Assembly (NCBI RefSeq): GCF_031979925.1
Contig: NZ_DALZFB010000010.1
Coordinates: forward strand, 89,536 to 153,535
Reading direction: 5' to 3'
From: Pseudescherichia sp031979925
GTDB taxonomy: Bacteria > Pseudomonadota > Gammaproteobacteria > Enterobacterales > Enterobacteriaceae
DNA: 64,000 nt
Shown here: positions 8,344 to 16,568 of the stretch, piece by piece
Position numbering within the stretch: position 1 is the stretch's first letter
Layout of the letters: the number at the start of each line of letters is the position of its first letter
The notes under the pieces: generated by a model
What the model was told of the DNA's origin: nothing
The model's database searches: none
The model's input: only the letters and a program-made list of their open reading frames with translations
Program-made: the position numbers and the translations under genes

Positions 8344-9144
8344 TTACCACCAGCCGTGGAAATGATGCACCGGCCCGATGCCCTGCCCCACCTCCAGCGA
8401 GTCCGCCTGCGCCAAAGCTTTGGTCAGCCAGGCTTTGGCGCAGGCCAGGGTATCGGCCCAGTTAGCGTGACGCGGGCGCAGTGCCGCCAGCGCCGCCGAG
8501 AGCGTGCAGCCGGTACCGTGGGTATTCTTAGTGGCGATGCGCGGCGCGGTGAAGCGCGTTGCCCCCTCGCGGGTAAAGAGCCAGTCCGGGCTTTCACCGT
8601 CGTTAAGATGACCGCCCTTCATCAGCACCGCTTCACAGCCGAGCGCCAGCAGCGCCCGCCCCTGCTCATGCATATCCTGCTCGTTGCGGGCATGGTCAGC
8701 ATCAAGCAGCGCCGCCGCCTCCGGCAGGTTAGGCGTGATCAGCGAAACCTGCGGCAGCAGGCGAGCGCGCAGGGTAGCGACCGCCGAGGGCGTCAGGAGC
8801 GGATCGCCGCTCTTGGCCAACATCACCGTATCCAGCACAATATTCTCTACCCGATAGTGCGCCAGCCGCTCGGCCACCGCCTCGATAATATCAGTGTCCG
8901 CCAGCATGCCGATCTTGCTGGTATCGATACGTACATCGCTGAGTACCGAATCCAGCTGTGCGGCGACAAATTCCGGTGTAATGCGATAGACCGACTGCAC
9001 GCCGAGGGTGTTCTGCGCCACCAGCGCGGTAATGACCGAGCAGCCATAGGCCCCGAGAGCGGAGAAGGTTTTCAGATCCGCCTGGATGCCCGCCCCGCCG
9101 CTTGGGTCAGTGCCCGCGATGGTCAATGCATTTATTCGTTTCAT
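8344..9144 (-). CDS. thiD: Hydroxymethylpyrimidine/phosphomethylpyrimidine kinase
   Basis: ThiD phosphorylates HMP to HMP-P and then HMP-PP for thiamine synthesis. It is 266 residues, the same as E. coli ThiD, with the ribokinase-like N-terminal motif TIAGTDPSGGAGIQAD (residues 7-22) and the C-terminal anion-hole/catalytic motif KNTHGTGCTLSAA. It overlaps thiM by four bases (ATGA), so the two are translated together and share the TPP riboswitch upstream of thiM. It supplies the pyrimidine half while ThiM salvages the thiazole half. Confidence 0.97.
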   Translation of the reverse strand: MKRINALTIAGTDPSGGAGIQADLKTFSALGAYGCSVITALVAQNTLGVQSVYRITPEFVAAQLDSVLSDVRIDTSKIGMLADTDIIEAVAERLAHYRVENIVLDTVMLAKSGDPLLTPSAVATLRARLLPQVSLITPNLPEAAALLDADHARNEQDMHEQGRALLALGCEAVLMKGGHLNDGESPDWLFTREGATRFTAPRIATKNTHGTGCTLSAALAALRPRHANWADTLACAKAWLTKALAQADSLEVGQGIGPVHHFHGWW

Positions 9145-9929
9145 GCTGATGCGCCTCCTTTAAGGTTATAGAGGGCATCAAGAAACGCAGCAGCAAAGGA
9201 GCCGGGGCCATGGCTGGCTGCTGCCGCCTCGCCTCCCGCCTGGGCGAACAGGCCGCAGGCCGCGGCGACGTTGATCATCCGTTCACCAGACAATACGCAG
9301 CTTGCCGCCACGACCGCCGACAGCGCACAGCCGGTGCCCACGACGCGGGTCATGATCGGCGCACCGCCAACTACGCTAAGCGTGCGGCTGCCGTCGGTGA
9401 TGTAGTCCACCTCTCCCGTTACCGCGACCACGGCTCCGGTTTCCCGTGCCAGCTGCCCAGCTGCCGGAAGCGCGGCGCTGGCTGAGTCGGTAGTATCCAC
9501 CCCGCGCCCACCTGCGCTCACGCCCGCAAGGGCCATGATCTCCGAGGCGTTTCCGCGGATCGCCGCCGGGCGTAGAGAGAGGATCTCCCGGCAGAAGCGG
9601 GTGCGAAAATCGAGCGCGCCAACGGCTACCGGATCGAGAGTCCAGGGCTTGCCCGCTTCATTAGCGCTATGGATCGCTGCGCGCATGGCATCGGCGCGAT
9701 CGGCGGTGAGCGTACCGACGTTAATCAGCAGCGCGTCGGCGATAGCGCTGAACTGAGCGGCCTCTTCGCGCTCAATCACCATAGCCGGGGAAGCGCCGAG
9801 GGCCAATAGAACGTTAGCGGTAAAGGTCTGCACGACGTCGTTAGTCATGCAGTGAACAAGTGGGGAACGAGTATGGAAGTGCTGTAAAACAGACGCGATA
9901 TGCGCGTGGCTCAGCAGGTCAGGTTGCAT
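9141..9929 (-). CDS. thiM: Hydroxyethylthiazole kinase
   Basis: ThiM phosphorylates 4-methyl-5-hydroxyethylthiazole in the thiamine salvage pathway. It is 262 residues, matching the E. coli length, with the family start LVHCMTNDVVQTFTAN near residues 24-39 and the C-terminal active-site motif VVGTGCALSAV. The ATG has CAGGAG seven bases upstream; this ribosome site lies at the 3' end of the riboswitch and is expected to be masked when TPP is bound. Confidence 0.97.
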   Translation of the reverse strand: MQPDLLSHAHIASVLQHFHTRSPLVHCMTNDVVQTFTANVLLALGASPAMVIEREEAAQFSAIADALLINVGTLTADRADAMRAAIHSANEAGKPWTLDPVAVGALDFRTRFCREILSLRPAAIRGNASEIMALAGVSAGGRGVDTTDSASAALPAAGQLARETGAVVAVTGEVDYITDGSRTLSVVGGAPIMTRVVGTGCALSAVVAASCVLSGERMINVAAACGLFAQAGGEAAAASHGPGSFAAAFLDALYNLKGGASA

Positions 9930-9972
9930 AGTCAGCTCCTGCCCGGCGCGAAGAAGGGACGCCGACAGGCAT

Positions 9973-10053
9973 CTGACTTCCCTACGCTGGCATTATCCAG
10001 ATCAGGTGGTACGGGTATTTCTCAGCCTTCACAAGGAAGGGCACCCCGAGTCA
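9973..10053 (-). promoter_or_regulatory. TPP (THI-element) riboswitch of thiMD
   Basis: On the minus strand the sequence runs GACTCGGGGTGCCCTTC, then the invariant CTGAGA, then ACCTGATCTGGATAATGCCA and GCGTAGGGAAGTC. These are the conserved pieces of the TPP aptamer, nearly identical to the E. coli thiM element. The first and last segments pair to form P1. It ends about 43 bases before the thiM ATG, consistent with the known thiM mechanism in which TPP binding hides the ribosome site. Confidence 0.97.
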
Positions 10054-10397
10054 AATTACTTATAAAACAATATATTACCCGACAATAATCGGTATGTATT
10101 TAGTTTACCCGGGCCCGAGGTCGTCGTGCAAGAGGTTTAGTTTTATTACGCCTGATTCAGACATGACGCCAGTTAATAAATGGTCAATATTAAATGTATC
10201 TTACTGAAAATCTTAATAAATTTACTTACATCTCTCAACACAACTCTTTAGCAATTAATGCTTTGTGTGATCTAAATCAAACTTTTAATCGTCACTGTAT
10301 GGGATAGTTATTTCGCGTTACTAAAAAAGAAAATGAATTAATTTACCTCTGTAGATGCACATTTAAATTTATTTTTATTACATATGTGAGTCTTGAA
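10054..10397 (+). promoter_or_regulatory. AT-rich intergenic region with an FNR/CRP-like site at 10266-10281
   Basis: This gap separates the thiM leader from the divergent adhesin gene. At 10266-10281 it contains TGTGATCTAAATCAAA. That matches the FNR consensus TTGAT-N4-ATCAA at nine of ten positions (offset by one base) and the CRP half-site TGTGA with a weaker right half. The site is about 120 bases before the adhesin start, suitable for an activator. No ORF of note lies in the gap. This is pattern matching only. Confidence 0.4.
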
Positions 10398-11540
10398 ATG
10401 AAATCTGTAAATAAATCAGCAATTGCTTATGCTATTGCTGTTTCTGGTGCTTTTTTTGCAACTACTGCTCATGCTGCTGAATTATTGATTCAGACTACAG
10501 ACGGTAGCAATGCCTTCCTCTCTATCAAAGGCAGTGACGAATCTATTACGTCTTACGATCTTGATGATATGGCAAGTGCTAAGACACTTAACGGACTGCA
10601 ATCTCGCGTTAGCGATATTGATAACGATCTGAATAATACTAAAGATGCTGTAATCATCGTAAATGACGATCTGCAAGGTGCTAAACAGTTACTTTCTAAT
10701 AAAGCCCAAATTGCACAAGATACAGCTAACGTAGCCGACAGCAAAGCGGATAGCGCGTTGAGTGAAGCCAGTGCGGCTCTTAACATGGCGGGCAGCGCTA
10801 AGACTGATGCACAAGCAGCGCTTAACGGCTTGCAAAATAAGCTTGATGGTTCCACCTATGCGAATGATCAAATACGTCAACTCACAGTAGATACGGATCA
10901 GGATAACCGTATTACCACCCTGGAGAATACGCCTAAGCCAACTAACGGTGTAGACGGTAAAGACGGTGCTAAGGGCGATAAGGGTGACACTGGTGCTGCT
11001 GGTGCACAAGGCGTGCAGGGTATAGCAGGTGTTAACGGTGCTGATGGTAAAAATGGCGCTGACGGCAAAGATGGGATTAACGGTAAAGATGGTAAAAATG
11101 GCGCTGATGGCGTTACTACCTCCGTTACGCAAGTACAAGTCGATACAGCCACACAAGCTAAAGTAGCAAGCAATAGTCAGGCAATCGCCGAAACGGCTAA
11201 CCAGTCAGCTGGCGTGGCTCAAGACCTGCAAGATGCTAAAAGCTTCTTTAATACACAAGTTAAGAAAAACAGTGAGCGAATGAGCTCGCTTGAGGAGCAG
11301 CAAGACAACGATCGTAAAGAATACCGTGCGGGTATCGCGGGTGCAGCTTCTATTGCGGGGCTTCACTTCGTCGATACGAATAACGCTGTTGCTATCGGTG
11401 CGGCGAACTTCAAAGATCAGCAAGGTTACGCATTAGGGTACCGTCATAAGTTTGCTGAAAATGTAGCTGCTACTCTCTCCACTTCCGGTACTTCTGTCGG
11501 TGATGATATCGTTGCTGCATCTGCAAGTATTGGCTGGTAA
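10398..11540 (+). CDS. YadA-type trimeric autotransporter with collagen-like repeat
   Basis: A 380-residue predicted surface protein. It has a signal peptide ending at AHA (residue 26) and a heptad-rich coiled-coil stalk rich in Ala, Asp and Asn (about 50-150). Then come 18 uninterrupted Gly-X-Y triplets (184-237; bases 10947-11108) and a second helical stalk (about 245-305). The C-terminus is a YadA-type membrane anchor of about 70 residues ending in the aromatic SIGW. Trimeric autotransporters are secreted through their own anchor and usually act as adhesins; no globular head is apparent. The ATG at 10398 begins the signal peptide; an in-frame GTG at 10386 is less likely, and no strong ribosome site is seen for either. 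Base use is more AT-rich than neighbouring genes, suggesting transfer. The ligand is unknown. Confidence 0.85.
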   Translation: MKSVNKSAIAYAIAVSGAFFATTAHAAELLIQTTDGSNAFLSIKGSDESITSYDLDDMASAKTLNGLQSRVSDIDNDLNNTKDAVIIVNDDLQGAKQLLSNKAQIAQDTANVADSKADSALSEASAALNMAGSAKTDAQAALNGLQNKLDGSTYANDQIRQLTVDTDQDNRITTLENTPKPTNGVDGKDGAKGDKGDTGAAGAQGVQGIAGVNGADGKNGADGKDGINGKDGKNGADGVTTSVTQVQVDTATQAKVASNSQAIAETANQSAGVAQDLQDAKSFFNTQVKKNSERMSSLEEQQDNDRKEYRAGIAGAASIAGLHFVDTNNAVAIGAANFKDQQGYALGYRHKFAENVAATLSTSGTSVGDDIVAASASIGW

Positions 11541-11591
11541 GTATCTCTGAAGGTGTTCCCTTATTCATGGAGGGGATGATAACCACATGAA

Positions 11592-11647
11592 GGGACGAGT
11601 TTTTTTCGAATAAAACTAATAAGCCACTACGTCGATTAACTCGTCTC
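11592..11647. other. Inverted repeat between adhesin and small ORF
   Basis: Arms of ten bases (GGGACGAGTT at 11592-11601 and AACTCGTCTC at 11638-11647) can pair with one G-U, enclosing a 36-base loop that begins with a T-run. It could be a weak terminator for the adhesin transcript or a structure before the small ORF at 11678. Significance untested. Confidence 0.3.
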
Positions 11648-11677
11648 CTCTTGGTGGATTACAGAGAAATATCAATT

Positions 11678-11827
11678 ATGGCCAGATACATTATTACTAT
11701 TACTCTTCTTTGTCTGATGCTTGTCCTTGTAGGATTCTGGATGGGTGCTATGTACAAAGATTACTTTATTACCTCACCTGATGATTGTTATAAAATTATT
11801 TGCGAAAATACATTTAATATAAACTGA
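11678..11827 (+). CDS. Predicted 49-residue single-pass membrane protein
   Basis: A 49-codon ORF begins MARYIITITLLCLMLV and has one hydrophobic segment (about residues 4-23) and a polar tail with two cysteines (CYKIIC). It follows the adhesin gene by 137 bases in the same direction. The ribosome site is weak (AGAGAAAT). The composition fits a real small membrane protein, but AT-rich DNA often yields such ORFs by chance. I do not recognise it. Confidence 0.4.
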   Translation: MARYIITITLLCLMLVLVGFWMGAMYKDYFITSPDDCYKIICENTFNIN

Positions 11828-11902
11828 AAAAAACGCGCTAATTAATGGTTGATTTAATAGACCTGATGCTCTCTGGCTCCTGTTTACTTTAAATTTATTA
11901 AA

Positions 11903-12796
11903 TTACCCCTTATACCTCAGCGCCTCGATAAGCCGGGCAAAGGCCTGAGTGTGCTGCTTGCGGCTAGGATAATAAAGGTAGTATCCCTGAAACGGCTCGC
12001 ACCATGGCTCCAGCACCGCCTCCAGCTTCCCTTCGGCCAGCGCGCCTGCGACCGTATCCTCTGGCACAAACGCCAGTCCCATGCCGGAAATTGCCGCATC
12101 AATACGGGCGGGAAGATGATTAAAGGTCAGTTGCCCCTCGACCCGCACTCGTAGATCCTGTCCGTCGCGGGAGAACTCCCAAGCATAAAGCCCGCCCAGG
12201 GTCGGCAGACGGATATTGATGCAGCGGTGGTGCTGAAGATCGTGCGGCGTGTCTGGTCTGCCGTGGCGGGCAAAGTAGTCCGGAGAGCCGACCACCAGCA
12301 TCCGCCAGTCCGGCCCAATCCTCACCGCAACCATATCTTTGGCAACCTGCTCCCCCAGCCGCACGCCTGCATCAAAGCGGCCGCTGACAATATCCGTCAG
12401 GCTATTATCGGTGGTCAGCTCAACGTTGATGTCAGGGTAAGCACTGAGAAAAGGCTTCAGCGCTGGCCAGACCGTCGACTGCAGGGCGTGCTCGCCAAGA
12501 TTGATACGGATATTGCCAGCGACGCGATCGCGCATCTCGGTCAGCGAGGTGAGTTCGCTCTCGATCTCGCTAAAACGGGGTGCAATGGTGTTGATAAGCC
12601 TCTCCCCCGCCTCGGTTGGGGCTACGCTGCGGGTAGTGCGCGTTAACAGGCGGATCTCAAGGCGCTCCTCCAGGCCCTTAATAGCATGACTCAGGGCAGA
12701 CTGAGATACGCCAAGCTTTGCCGCCGCCCGGGTAAAGCTCCGCTCCTGCGCCACCACGGTCAGATAGTAGAGATCGTTAAAATTATCTTTTAGCAT
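11903..12796 (-). CDS. LysR-family transcriptional regulator
   Basis: A 297-residue LysR regulator. Its N-terminal winged helix-turn-helix contains AAAKLGVSQSALSHAIKGLEERL (in the first 50 residues), followed by a periplasmic-binding-like effector domain. The subtype with RTTRSVAPTEAGERL resembles enterobacterial regulators placed next to oxidoreductases. It is divergent from the oxidoreductase gene at 12961, and the 164-base gap between them likely holds its binding site. GTG at 12802 is an alternative start. Effector unknown. Confidence 0.88.
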   Translation of the reverse strand: MLKDNFNDLYYLTVVAQERSFTRAAAKLGVSQSALSHAIKGLEERLEIRLLTRTTRSVAPTEAGERLINTIAPRFSEIESELTSLTEMRDRVAGNIRINLGEHALQSTVWPALKPFLSAYPDINVELTTDNSLTDIVSGRFDAGVRLGEQVAKDMVAVRIGPDWRMLVVGSPDYFARHGRPDTPHDLQHHRCINIRLPTLGGLYAWEFSRDGQDLRVRVEGQLTFNHLPARIDAAISGMGLAFVPEDTVAGALAEGKLEAVLEPWCEPFQGYYLYYPSRKQHTQAFARLIEALRYKG

Positions 12797-12960
12797 CAAC
12801 ACCGGCTTACTATTTATGAGTAAGACTCAACAATAGCGCAATCGCACGCTATTTTCACTCCTGGAGGATAGGTGCTGCTGTTATCAGGCTCTGTTTCCCG
12901 CGCCTCGTGCTGGTTACCCTAAACTCATCTATCTGAAGCCACCCATGCTATGGAGTATTT

Positions 12961-13968
12961 ATGAAAGCTATTGCTATTACCGCTGCGGCGCAGGCCAACG
13001 GCAACGTTGATGCCCTGCAGGAGATTGAGATTGAAAAACCGGTTGCGCACGGCCACGACCTGCTGGTGCAGGTGAAAGCGATCTCCGTTAACCCGGTCGA
13101 TACCAAAGTTCGTGCAGGCTTTAACGCCGACCAGCCGCGTATTCTCGGTTGGGATGCAGTAGGCGTTGTCGCCGAAGTGGGTGACGCGGTCACGCTGTTT
13201 AAGCCGGGCGACACCGTGTGGTACGCCGGGGCGCTGACCCGTCCGGGCAGCAATAGCGAATATCAGCTGGTGGATGAGCGCATCGTAGCCCTGAAGCCCA
13301 CTTCCCTGGATAACGCCTCTGCCGCCGCGCTGCCGTTAACGGCTATCACCGCCTGGGAGATGTTATTCGATCGCCTGGGCATCAACGAAAACGGTAACGA
13401 AGGCGACGTGTTGCTGATCGTCGGTGCGGCAGGCGGCGTCGGTTCAATCATGACCCAGCTCGCCCGTAAGCTCACCAAAATGACGGTGATCGGTACGGCT
13501 TCACGCCCGGCAAGCCAGAAGTGGGTGACCGATCTCGGGGCGCACCACGTTATCGATCACAGCAAACCGCTCAGTGAAGAGCTGGCCCGAATCGGTATTC
13601 AGCATGTTACCCACGTTGCCAGCCTGAACAGTACCGATGAGCACTACCAGCAGCTGATTGAGGTGCTGATCCCGCAGGGCAAGCTGGCGCTGATTGACGA
13701 TCCGGAGACGCTGGACGCGCGTCCGCTGAAGGCAAAGAGCATCTCTCTGCACTGGGAGTTTATGTTCACCCGCTCGATGTTTGAAACCAGGGACATTATT
13801 GAGCAGCACCGTCTGCTGACCCGCGTGGCCTCGCTTATCGACAGCGGCGTGATCCAGACCACCTTGGGCGAACACTTTGGTGCAATTAACGCCGAGAATC
13901 TGCGTAAGGCTCATCGTCTGCTGGAGTCCCGACGGGCGGTTGGCAAGATTGTGCTGGAGGGTTTTTAA
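12961..13968 (+). CDS. Zinc-type alcohol dehydrogenase-like/quinone oxidoreductase (MDR family)
   Basis: A 335-residue medium-chain dehydrogenase/reductase. It has the GroES-like N-terminal domain (ISVNPVDTKVRAG near residue 40) and a Rossmann fold with GAAGGVGSI near residues 158-166. The catalytic-zinc cysteine and histidine ligands of true alcohol dehydrogenases are not evident, so a NADPH-dependent quinone or enone reductase is more likely. It overlaps the next gene by one base (TAATG) and is divergent from a LysR regulator that probably controls both. Confidence 0.85.
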   Translation: MKAIAITAAAQANGNVDALQEIEIEKPVAHGHDLLVQVKAISVNPVDTKVRAGFNADQPRILGWDAVGVVAEVGDAVTLFKPGDTVWYAGALTRPGSNSEYQLVDERIVALKPTSLDNASAAALPLTAITAWEMLFDRLGINENGNEGDVLLIVGAAGGVGSIMTQLARKLTKMTVIGTASRPASQKWVTDLGAHHVIDHSKPLSEELARIGIQHVTHVASLNSTDEHYQQLIEVLIPQGKLALIDDPETLDARPLKAKSISLHWEFMFTRSMFETRDIIEQHRLLTRVASLIDSGVIQTTLGEHFGAINAENLRKAHRLLESRRAVGKIVLEGF

Positions 13969-14291
13969 TGTCCGGGAGCACATCCATGTCAGCGGGAGAT
14001 AATTTGACCGTCCTTGCGGTGCTTACCGCAAAACCGGATCAAACCGAAGCGTTAAAAGCGGCCCTCGTTGCGCTTATCGCGCCAACCCGTCAGGAGCCGG
14101 GCAACATAAGTTATGAACTTTTTCAGCTAACGGAGACGCCAGAAATATTTCATATGCGAGAGTGCTGGCAGAGCCAGGCTGCGCTAGATGACCATGTCGC
14201 AACGCCGCACTTCCAGTCGTTTGTTAGCCAGATGGACTTGCTACTTAACGAACCGCTGGCAATCGTTCCGCTAAAGCAAGTTAGCGTATAG
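13968..14291 (+). CDS. Antibiotic biosynthesis monooxygenase (ABM) domain protein
   Basis: A 107-residue single-domain protein of the dimeric alpha-beta barrel ABM family, related to E. coli YgiN. Typical elements are LTVLAVLTAKPDQTEALKAAL, the SYELFQ strand, and FHMRECWQSQAALDDHVATPHF. Family members act on quinones or small ligands without cofactors, or only bind them. It is coupled to the oxidoreductase upstream (TAATG). In-frame ATG codons at 13968 and 13986 both exist; the first is used here. A role in quinone or aldehyde detoxification together with the reductase is inferred. Confidence 0.85.
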   Translation: MSGSTSMSAGDNLTVLAVLTAKPDQTEALKAALVALIAPTRQEPGNISYELFQLTETPEIFHMRECWQSQAALDDHVATPHFQSFVSQMDLLLNEPLAIVPLKQVSV

Positions 14292-14325
14292 CCAAGAATC
14301 CTCTCAAAAAGTATTTACTCTGCAA

Positions 14326-14350
14326 GCGGATGGCTGTTTTAGCGATCCGC
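14326..14350 (+). terminator. Hairpin after the ABM gene
   Basis: A ten-base-pair stem with one mismatch (GCGGATGGCT / AGCGATCCGC) and loop GTTTT stands 35 bases after the ABM stop codon. It has no clean U-run, so it is a possible rather than a typical terminator. Confidence 0.35.
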
Positions 14351-14513
14351 TGCTTCTGCTTTCTCCCGCATTTGCTTACACTTCTCCCCATAGCACGCGC
14401 GAGGAAGATAGTTTTTGCTATTGCTTTCAGAGAGAAATCACAGCGATGATAGCGCGCACGTAATACAAAAGGGCCAGACGAAAACAGCCCGCCCGGCAAA
14501 ATATGGAGAGACC

Positions 14514-14843
14514 ATGGGTAAGACTAAACTGATGCTTCTTGGTGCGCTGCTGGTCTCAGCAAGCACCGCTTTTGCAGCGCCACAGCTCGCTGCTGCCACG
14601 GGCGTATCGAAGTATGAACTGCAGGAGTTTGTGGCCGATTTTACCAAATTCAAAATTGGCGACACCGTTCCGCCGATGTACCTCACCGATGAATACAACA
14701 TCAAAGCGTGGCAGCAGCGTAACCTGCCCGCGCCGGATGCCGGCAGCCGCTGGACCTACATGGGCGGCAACTACGTGCTGATCACCGAACCCGAAGGTAA
14801 GATCCTTAAAGTCTATGACGGCGAGATTTTCTACCACCGATGA
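14514..14843 (+). CDS. rcnB: Periplasmic nickel/cobalt homeostasis protein RcnB
   Basis: RcnB is a periplasmic protein needed in E. coli for balanced export of nickel and cobalt by RcnA. This 109-residue copy has a signal peptide (MGKTKLMLLGALLVSASTAF, cleavage near AFA) and closely follows E. coli RcnB through GVSKYEL, DTVPPMY, TDEYNIKAWQ, RNLPAPDAG and the C-terminal YDGEIFYHR. The start at 14514 has GGAGAG just upstream and begins the signal peptide; the longer ORF is not supported. The usual neighbours rcnR and rcnA are absent. It overlaps the next gene by four bases (ATGA). Confidence 0.93.
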   Translation: MGKTKLMLLGALLVSASTAFAAPQLAAATGVSKYELQEFVADFTKFKIGDTVPPMYLTDEYNIKAWQQRNLPAPDAGSRWTYMGGNYVLITEPEGKILKVYDGEIFYHR

Positions 14844-15265
14844 TTATTCGCCCCTGGCAGGAGAGCGATCGCCCCTTCCTACGCACGCTCTACCTGCACG
14901 CCCGTCGCACCTGCTGGACCTGGAAAGATGGGCGCGACTGGCAGCTGGAAGATTTTGATGCTGCCACCCTTGGGGAACGCATCTGGGTTGCCGAAGAGGA
15001 TGGACACCGCCTGGGCTTTGCCTCGGTCACGCTGAACGATAACTTCGTTCATAACCTGTTTGTTGATCCGGCGTACCAGGGCCGGGGCGTGGGCAGCGCG
15101 CTGCTGCAAAAGGTGCAGTCGTACTTTACCAGCTCGGGATCGCTGAAGTGTCTTGCCGAGAATAAAGCCGCGCTGGCGTTTTATCGCCGTCACGGCTGGC
15201 ATATCGAGGCGCGAGGCGAAGCGCCGGAAGGGGATTACTTTTTACTGCACTACCGATTGCTTTAA
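14840..15265 (+). CDS. GNAT-family N-acetyltransferase
   Basis: A 141-residue acetyltransferase of the GNAT fold, which moves acetyl from acetyl-CoA to an amine. The acetyl-CoA-binding signature VDPAYQGRGVGSALLQKV lies near residues 74-91, and the C-terminal part (ALAFYRRHGW) is typical. It is translationally coupled to rcnB by an ATGA overlap. The substrate is unknown. Confidence 0.88.
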   Translation: MIIRPWQESDRPFLRTLYLHARRTCWTWKDGRDWQLEDFDAATLGERIWVAEEDGHRLGFASVTLNDNFVHNLFVDPAYQGRGVGSALLQKVQSYFTSSGSLKCLAENKAALAFYRRHGWHIEARGEAPEGDYFLLHYRLL

Positions 15266-15269
15266 GTAA

Positions 15270-15304
15270 CGCCGGGTGGCGGCTTCGCCTGACCCGGCCT
15301 ACAA
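15270..15304. repeat. REP-type palindrome
   Basis: A single REP unit, CGCCGGGTGGCGGCTTCGCC followed by TGACCCGGCCTAC, lies between the convergent GNAT and mrp genes. Confidence 0.75.
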
Positions 15305-15323
15305 AATGCAAATTCGACTCTGC

Positions 15324-16433
15324 TTACACCGCGCGGAAGGCGATCTCGGACGGGATCACATCGCCCTGCCAGTAGAGCTGAGCGGCAACGCGACCGGCAA
15401 GTTTGCGGTAGAGTGCGGTAAATTCGCTATCCGGACGGTGGATCACCGTTGGCGTACCGTTATCGAGATCCTCACGCAGCGTAATGTGCAGCGGCATCTG
15501 TCCCAGCAGTTCAGTATGGTACTGCTGAGCCAGCTTCTCTGCGCCACCGGCGCCAAAGATGGCTTCATGATGGCCGCAGTTGCTGCAGATATGCATGCTC
15601 ATGTTTTCAACGATGCCCAGCACCGGGACCTCCACCTTCTCAAACATCACGATGCCTTTTTTGGCGTCGATCAGGGCGATGTCCTGCGGGGTGGTCACCA
15701 CCAGCGCCCCGGTCACCGGGATATTTTGCGCCAGCGTCAGCTGAATGTCCCCGGTACCCGGCGGCATATCCAGCACCAGGTAGTCCAGATCCGGCCACAT
15801 TGACTCCTGCAGCAGCTGTAACAGCGCCTTGCTGGCCATCGGGCCACGCCACACCATAGCGTTGTCATCGGTCACCAGATAGCCGATCGAGTTGGTCGCC
15901 AGGCCGTGGACCATGATCGGCGCCATATGGGTACCGTCCGGAGAGGTCGGGCGATTACCTTCGGTGCCCAGCATCGCCGGGATTGACGGGCCGTAGATAT
16001 CGGCATCAAGGATACCGACCTTCGCCCCTTCCGCGGCCAGCGCCAGCGCCAGGTTGACTGCGGTAGAGGACTTCCCTACCCCGCCCTTGCCGGAGCTGAC
16101 GGCAATGATGTTCTTCACGCCGTTGATGCCCGGCTGATTTTTTACACGCTTCAGCGTGGCGATGGTGTGGGACAGCTTCCAGTCGATGGCTTTTGCGCCA
16201 GTAATGCGCAGCAGCTCGGCGCTGCACTGCTCCTTCAGCTCCTCAAACGCGCTGCGCCAGGCGAACGGCATCAGCAGTTCGATGTGCACGGTGTCATCCA
16301 GCCAGGCAACATGGTGCACGGCTTTTAGCGCGGTGAGATTATGCTTCAGGGTGGGGTGCTGAAAATTCGCCAGCGTTCCGGCAACCATTGCTCGCAGGGC
16401 TTCCGGTGATTTGGCCTGGGATTGAGAGTTCAT
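15324..16433 (-). CDS. mrp: Iron-sulfur cluster carrier protein Mrp/ApbC
   Basis: Mrp (ApbC) is a cytoplasmic P-loop ATPase that binds and delivers Fe-S clusters. Length is 369 residues, as in E. coli. The deviant Walker A GKGGVGKS sits near residues 114-121 after a MIP18-like N-terminal region. The C-terminal CSNCGHHEAIFG carries the cluster-binding CxxC. The start at 16433 has AGAGGAG upstream; the 14-residue extension in the longer ORF is not family-like. It is divergent from metG, as in E. coli. Confidence 0.96.
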   Translation of the reverse strand: MNSQSQAKSPEALRAMVAGTLANFQHPTLKHNLTALKAVHHVAWLDDTVHIELLMPFAWRSAFEELKEQCSAELLRITGAKAIDWKLSHTIATLKRVKNQPGINGVKNIIAVSSGKGGVGKSSTAVNLALALAAEGAKVGILDADIYGPSIPAMLGTEGNRPTSPDGTHMAPIMVHGLATNSIGYLVTDDNAMVWRGPMASKALLQLLQESMWPDLDYLVLDMPPGTGDIQLTLAQNIPVTGALVVTTPQDIALIDAKKGIVMFEKVEVPVLGIVENMSMHICSNCGHHEAIFGAGGAEKLAQQYHTELLGQMPLHITLREDLDNGTPTVIHRPDSEFTALYRKLAGRVAAQLYWQGDVIPSEIAFRAV

Positions 16434-16568
16434 CCCGACTCCTCTGTTCTTGTAGGTGAAAAGCTCGTGTAGCAAGTTTACCTGAAAGAAAAAGGTTTGT
16501 GCTTACTTAATAATGCCCCTTTTGGTAATATCAAAACCCCTTTTTTTACAGAAGACGTAATGCTCACT

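Noticed and set aside
10947..11108. Gly-X-Y encoding repeat taken as a tandem repeat or CRISPR-like array
   Set aside because: The repeat unit is in-frame, short and coding, with no spacers and no cas genes; it is the collagen-like part of the adhesin.
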